Source: CAYJLC01 sp964370735
Lineage (GTDB): Bacteria; Bacillota; Clostridia; Oscillospirales; Butyricicoccaceae
Assembly: GCA_964370735.1 (NCBI GenBank)
Contig: CAYJLC010000001.1
Location: forward strand, 1-64,000
Reading direction: 5' to 3'
Length of the DNA stretch: 64,000 nucleotides
Shown here: piece by piece, positions 63,587-64,000 of the stretch
Layout: every line of letters begins with the position of its first letter
Numbering within the stretch: position 1 is the stretch's first letter
The notes under the pieces: model-generated
Databases searched by the model: none
Told to the model about the DNA's origin: nothing
What the model saw: only the letters and a program-made list of their open reading frames with translations
Translations under genes and position numbers: made by a program

Positions 63587-64000
63587 ATGAAAAAATTAAG
63601 TATCGCAGGCATTGTTTTGGGGTTAATTTCCACTTTTATTTATATTTCGAATTTTGATTTCTCACTTTATGCATTTTATATTGTAACTATTGCTTTTTCA
63701 ATATTTGTGATAATAAAGGACGATAAATTCATAGAAAAAGAGCGTTTTTTGAGATATAAAAGCAAAACTATCTCTTTAATCAGTGCAGTTATTGCAATAG
63801 GCATTGCGTTTGCACATGTTTATAATATTCAGTTGTACTTTAGCCAAATATTAGGGCCGATAAGTTTTAGCGCACATATTTTACCATATATCACGTCACA
63901 AAGTGATGTTATTATGACACCGTTTTCGTTACTTTCTGCATATTCTTTTATAAAAGTATATTCTTTTGTCGATTTGAAAAAGGTTGAAAAAATTGTGTCT
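63587..64000 (+). CDS. Membrane protein of unknown function, 5' part
   Basis: An ATG 2 bases after the citrate synthase stop opens a frame of 138 codons to the window edge. It has hydrophobic segments at about 5-21, 28-43 and 65-82, and a longer moderately hydrophobic stretch after 100. No family was recognised. No separate promoter; it is presumably translated by coupling with gltA. Confidence 0.6.
   Translation, partial: MKKLSIAGIVLGLISTFIYISNFDFSLYAFYIVTIAFSIFVIIKDDKFIEKERFLRYKSKTISLISAVIAIGIAFAHVYNIQLYFSQILGPISFSAHILPYITSQSDVIMTPFSLLSAYSFIKVYSFVDLKKVEKIVS

Overview
The window is AT-rich DNA from an endospore-forming, anaerobic-type member of the Bacillota. It most resembles a gut clostridium of the Lachnospirales. 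Supports are spoIVB, spoIID and a spoIIQ-like gene at 58.8-62.1 kb, Gram-positive lipoprotein signals, S-layer-homology (SLH) anchored surface enzymes, LplABC-type sugar transporters with YesMN-type regulators, and strong AGGAGG ribosome sites. Genes for red-algal galactan breakdown next to xylan genes suggest a gut symbiont of an algae-eating marine host, such as the surgeonfish Epulopiscium group. That host assignment is inference, not something the sequence shows.

Layout. 1-3.5 kb: the N-terminal 1162 residues of a very large secreted surface protein, minus strand, running off the left edge. 3.8-5.3 kb: a regulator with an N-terminal helix-turn-helix. 5.4-10.2 kb: a compact module with a LytTR response regulator, a GHKL sensor kinase and three unfamiliar exported or membrane proteins, flanked by a 14-bp direct repeat. 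10.3-23.1 kb (minus): a xylan/xylo-oligosaccharide locus with GH43 xylosidase, intracellular GH10 xylanase, two permeases, a binding lipoprotein interrupted by an amber codon, a YesN/YesM two-component pair, xylulokinase, a fucose-isomerase-family sugar isomerase and a DUF4867 protein. 23.3-26.5 kb (plus): the matching cell-surface GH10 xylanase, followed by a broken transketolase gene. 26.9-34.6 kb (minus): a subtilisin-like protease and a 2175-residue SLH surface protein. 34.6-36.4 kb: a gene graveyard with an orphan promoter and a perfect 34-bp palindrome.

36.4-58.5 kb is the most striking part. It reads as a complete route for a sulfated red-algal galactan of carrageenan type. A 1737-residue SLH-anchored clan GH-A glycosidase would cut polymer at the surface, and an ABC transporter would import fragments. 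Two sulfatases, a GH2 beta-galactosidase and a GH127 enzyme, none with a signal peptide, would finish breakdown in the cytoplasm. An aldehyde dehydrogenase, an enolase-superfamily enzyme, a PfkB kinase and a KDPG-type aldolase would take anhydrogalactose to pyruvate and glyceraldehyde 3-phosphate. A FadR-type GntR regulator sits in the middle. Four promoters in this block each carry a GATATC-centred palindrome just downstream of the -10 box, so a single repressor regulon can be read from the sequence.

58.6-64 kb is more ordinary: a 53-residue small ORF, spoIVB, a small SLOG-type protein, a spoIIQ-like gene, spoIID, citrate synthase and the start of an unknown membrane protein. I saw no rRNA, tRNA or CRISPR array and no intact transposase.
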